Shown here: piece after piece, positions 58,201 through 60,000 of the stretch
Layout: each line of letters begins with the position of its first letter
Position numbering within the stretch: the stretch's first letter is position 1
Assembly (NCBI RefSeq): GCF_964340395.1
Contig: NC_135567.1
Span: 11,716,984-11,776,983, forward strand
Direction: 5' to 3'
Length of the DNA stretch: 60,000 nucleotides
DNA from: Glandiceps talaboti
Taxonomy: Eukaryota > Hemichordata > Enteropneusta > Spengelidae
Translations under genes and position numbers: made by a program
The notes under the pieces: generated by a model
Told to the model about the DNA's origin: nothing
What the model saw: only the letters and a program-made list of their open reading frames with translations
The model's database searches: none

Positions 58201-60000
58201 TTTCCATCGGATTAGCGAACAGTGATGACACCAATAGCATAGAAGTCACTGCTATCGACCTTTATCTCTCGGATGATGAAAGTCTGACCAAAAAATCTAC
58301 TGCTTTCTCTGCCGCTGGTCCTTTCCCAATAACGGTGGATGCTGACGATGATGGTAGTGCACTTACTACTGATTTGACGGCAAGTGTTATAGCAGACACA
58401 GCGCAGTGTGGTGACTATAATTACCTATGTGCACAAGTTACACCTGATAGCGATATAGACTGTATTGACATCACCAGCTCTATAGAATGCAGTGCAGGTC
58501 TGTTTAAAATTAATTCTAAGTTGTTTTTAGCTTTTTTATGTATATTAAATGAACACAAACTAAGACCAATTATTACATTTACCGAGAGAACAAAATCATT
58601 CCCCGATTGTATGGAAAATGAATCAGTCACTTCAATTGTTTTATACAGTAACATAATTATTTCCAGGAAAAGGTTGCTTTATTCCAAAGCGCGAAAAGTA
58701 TATGATGCGACCTGCAACAGCTCTGAGATCATCGACCATCCAGGTTACACCATTGGTAGAATTACAAATGAAACCAACCTTCCCAATCGTAACGATTTTC
58801 ACATCATTTCCGGGGAAAAGTTGCTTTATTCCAAAACGTGAAACTTATCATGTTGTAAAATTGATCGTTTCATTTAATCCTCCAAAGTTTGCCTTTTAGA
58901 ACTAGTATCAGGTTCTTTTTTTATCTTACCACTCAATCTTGTTTCCCACTTATTGAACTCCTGACACTTACAAATATAATTCTTCTCCATTGTAGTATTC
59001 TTTGTTCGTGTTTGTAGTATAGTATGTATAATATATATCTTCTTTCCCAGCGATATCAATAGCCGATGGTAGTTTCGATATTACTGATCCAACAACCTAC
59101 ACCATTGACAGAATTACAGAAGTTGAATTTACGTTTTCAATTGGATTGGTGAATAGTTACGCTAGTGATATAGAGATTTCAGCTATCAACCTGTATCTCT
59201 CTGATGATGAAATTCTGACCACAAAATCCAATGCTTTTCCTGCTGTCGGTACATTCCCAATAACGGTGGATGGTAATGCTGATGGTAGTGATCTTACCGA
59301 AGGTTTAACAGCAAGTGTTATAGCTGATGCAGCACAATGTGAATTATATAAATACCTGTGTGCACAAGTTACCCCTGATGACGATATAGACTGTACTGAC
59401 GTCAGTGCTTTAATGGATTGTGAAGGTCTGTTAACTTTATTTATATTTCTCAACCTCTGAGAAATTTTGAAGAAAAAAATGTCGCTTTCTTATTTAAAAT
59501 TTGAAACATACTTAGCTGCATTATACCTCATACTGGATATGGTGACATTATCCAGGGTTAATACATTTATATAAAGACAATTTCTTATTGAGTAATGATG
59601 GCTACATCTAAAAACACAGCCCTTAAAACAACGAAACAGCCATGCAAATGTATTTTGACGACATTGGTGAAATTAGTTTATCATTCTTCAAGTTATCTGG
59701 GAGGCTTGTGGGTATACAAAATATGCTCCTATTTCTTATAAGAATGTATAACTGCTCTTACTGCAATTTTGACTCACAGATAATTCACTCCTGATTAAAG
59801 TCTATTTCTTCTGCAGACATAACTATAGCGACCGACACGTTTGAAATCACTGCTCCGGACACTTACACTATCGACACGGTTACTGCAGTTGACTTCACCT
59901 TCTCAATCGGACTAGCAAACGACAACGCAAATACAGTACAGGTCACTGCCATCAATCTCTATCTATCCGATGATGAAATTCTCACCAAGAAATCCGCTGC
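55204..60000 (+). CDS. GPI-anchored repeat surface protein (copy 2, partial)
   Basis: Coding exons 55,204-55,261, 58,117-58,497, 59,051-59,425 and 59,817 onward (cut by the window) are in frame, with phase-1 joints throughout. The signal peptide is identical to copy 1. Repeat 1 is 127 residues, repeat 2 is 125, and repeat 3 is seen for about 61 residues. No stop or frameshift is seen, so it looks functional. All four cysteines are kept in repeats 1 and 2. Amino-acid differences from copy 1 concentrate in the second half of repeat 1. The GPI exon is outside the window, so anchoring is assumed from copy 1. Confidence 0.75.
55262..55589. other. Start of intron 1 (copy 2)
   Basis: No exon seen; close match to 23,065-23,379. 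Confidence 0.6.
55590..55996. repeat. Patchwork of tetranucleotide repeats (copy 2)
   Basis: Same ordered runs as at 23,380 (TTAA, GTTA, TTTG, TTTA, TTCG, AATG) with different lengths. The ATTG run is nearly gone here. Confidence 0.9.
55997..56530 (-). mobile_element. 5'-truncated LINE 3' end (copy 2)
   Basis: Same dead minus-strand reverse-transcriptase tail as at 23,792-24,312. It again abuts the (CATT)n tail on its 3' side. In this copy the 'KDLG' region reads with K changed to M (ccatggtcc on the plus strand). Confidence 0.65.
56531..57296. other. Intron 1 sequence, repeat-derived in part (copy 2)
   Basis: No exon seen. Matches 24,313-25,074 with many small indels. Confidence 0.4.
57297..57357 (-). 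mobile_element. tRNA-derived SINE remnant (copy 2)
   Basis: Counterpart of 25,075-25,141. The B box has decayed to GAGTTCAAATCAC on the minus strand, so it is inert. Confidence 0.35.
57358..58116. other. Rest of intron 1 (copy 2)
   Basis: No exon seen. Ends at the acceptor cttttccag. A small 'cccaat' repetition near 57,770-57,790 is new in this copy. Confidence 0.55.
58117..58497 (+). CDS. Exon 2, repeat domain 1 (copy 2)
   Basis: 127 codons, phase 1 to 1, donor GCAG|GTCTGT. The first ~190 nt differ from copy 1 at only about five places; the rest differs at roughly thirty and by a 12-nt indel in the last inter-cysteine loop. The CGDYNYLC and ADDDGSALTTDLT stretches replace CDDYKFLC and ANDIGDTPTTGLT. 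Confidence 0.85.
58698..58812 (+). pseudogene. Decayed relic of a fourth repeat exon (copy 2)
   Basis: Reads NSSEIIDHPGYTIGRIT, matching repeat N-termini (SFDITDPTTYTIDRKT), then decays. It is flanked by two ~37-bp imperfect direct repeats (about 58,661-58,697 and 58,807-58,843, 'ttgctttattccaaa' in each), one of which is gone from copy 1. Confidence 0.5.
59051..59425 (+). CDS. Exon 3, repeat domain 2 (copy 2)
   Basis: 125 codons, phase 1 to 1, acceptor ctttcccag, donor GAAG|GTCTGT. All motifs and four cysteines are present. Differs from 29,872-30,246 in about 14 residues, including D-S-I to E-L-K between the first two cysteines. Confidence 0.85.
59426..59816. other. Intron 3 (copy 2)
   Basis: 391-bp intron with acceptor cttctgcag. 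Nothing else seen. Confidence 0.65.
59817..60000 (+). CDS. Exon 4, repeat domain 3 (copy 2, truncated by window end)
   Basis: Starts DITIATDTFEIT and continues through FTFSIGLA and LYLSDDE to the last base of the window, in frame. Differences from copy 1 are few in the visible part. Confidence 0.8.

Larger units (their letters stand above)
34075..60000. repeat. Tandem ~34-kb unit, copy 2 (truncated by window)
   Basis: Collinear with 1-34,074 up to the third repeat exon of the gene. Differences: smaller array A, no foldback element, an extra ~280-bp stretch near 37,560-37,840, an extra ~470 bp at 54,553-55,022 and different microsatellite lengths. Near-identity is confined to the middle portion. 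Confidence 0.85.

Noticed and set aside
58335-58841. Single 168-codon frame running through repeat exon 1 of copy 2 into the intron and relic
   Set aside because: Read-through past a donor that is positionally conserved with all the other repeat exons. The exon ends at 58,497.

Overview
The window looks like intergenic and intronic DNA from an animal, most likely a marine invertebrate. A hemichordate or other invertebrate deuterostome is my guess, with low confidence. Reasons: AT-rich non-coding DNA, long tetranucleotide microsatellites, a GC-rich 38-bp minisatellite, decayed LINE and SINE pieces, and a spliced gene with phase-1 introns, a signal peptide and a GPI-anchor tail. I see no bacterial-type operon, rRNA, CRISPR array or intact tRNA gene. 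Most long open frames lie inside simple or minisatellite repeats and are not genes.

The whole window is about 1.8 copies of a ~34-kb tandem unit. Unit 1 covers roughly 1-34,074 and unit 2 covers 34,075-60,000, cut off by the window end. Each unit has the same order: repeated R1 modules with (ATGT)n arrays; a CCAAT/E2F promoter-like patch followed by a short ATG exon with a consensus splice donor; minisatellite array A; a tRNA-like fossil; block a; minisatellite array B; block b (a diverged copy of block a); a low-complexity stretch without genes; an (ATGT/GCGT)n array; and finally the only convincing gene. About 11 kb in the middle (11,465-22,810 against 43,265-54,552) is nearly identical between units, while both flanks differ by several percent and by indels.

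The gene (23,007-31,412, plus strand, five coding exons) encodes a predicted 428-residue surface protein. It has a 19-residue signal peptide, three ~127-residue repeats each carried by one phase 1-1 exon, and a short Ala/Ser/Gly linker followed by a hydrophobic C-terminus ending at the stop (a GPI-anchor signal). Each repeat has four cysteines and shared motifs (FTFSIGLA, LYLSDDE, ASVIAD, LCAQVTPD). I do not recognise it as a named family; its layout suggests an Ig-like or CARDB-like beta-sandwich. Its tandem paralogue starts at 55,204 and leaves the window in its third repeat exon. Between repeat exons 1 and 2 both copies keep a decayed piece of a fourth repeat exon.

Copy 1 alone carries a 2.4-kb foldback element with ~690-bp inverted arms bounded by TTAA, inserted in an intron. 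Copy 2 alone carries a ~470-bp segment just upstream of the gene. The two units could be a true tandem duplication with gene conversion, or two alleles placed side by side by an assembler; the sequence alone cannot decide.
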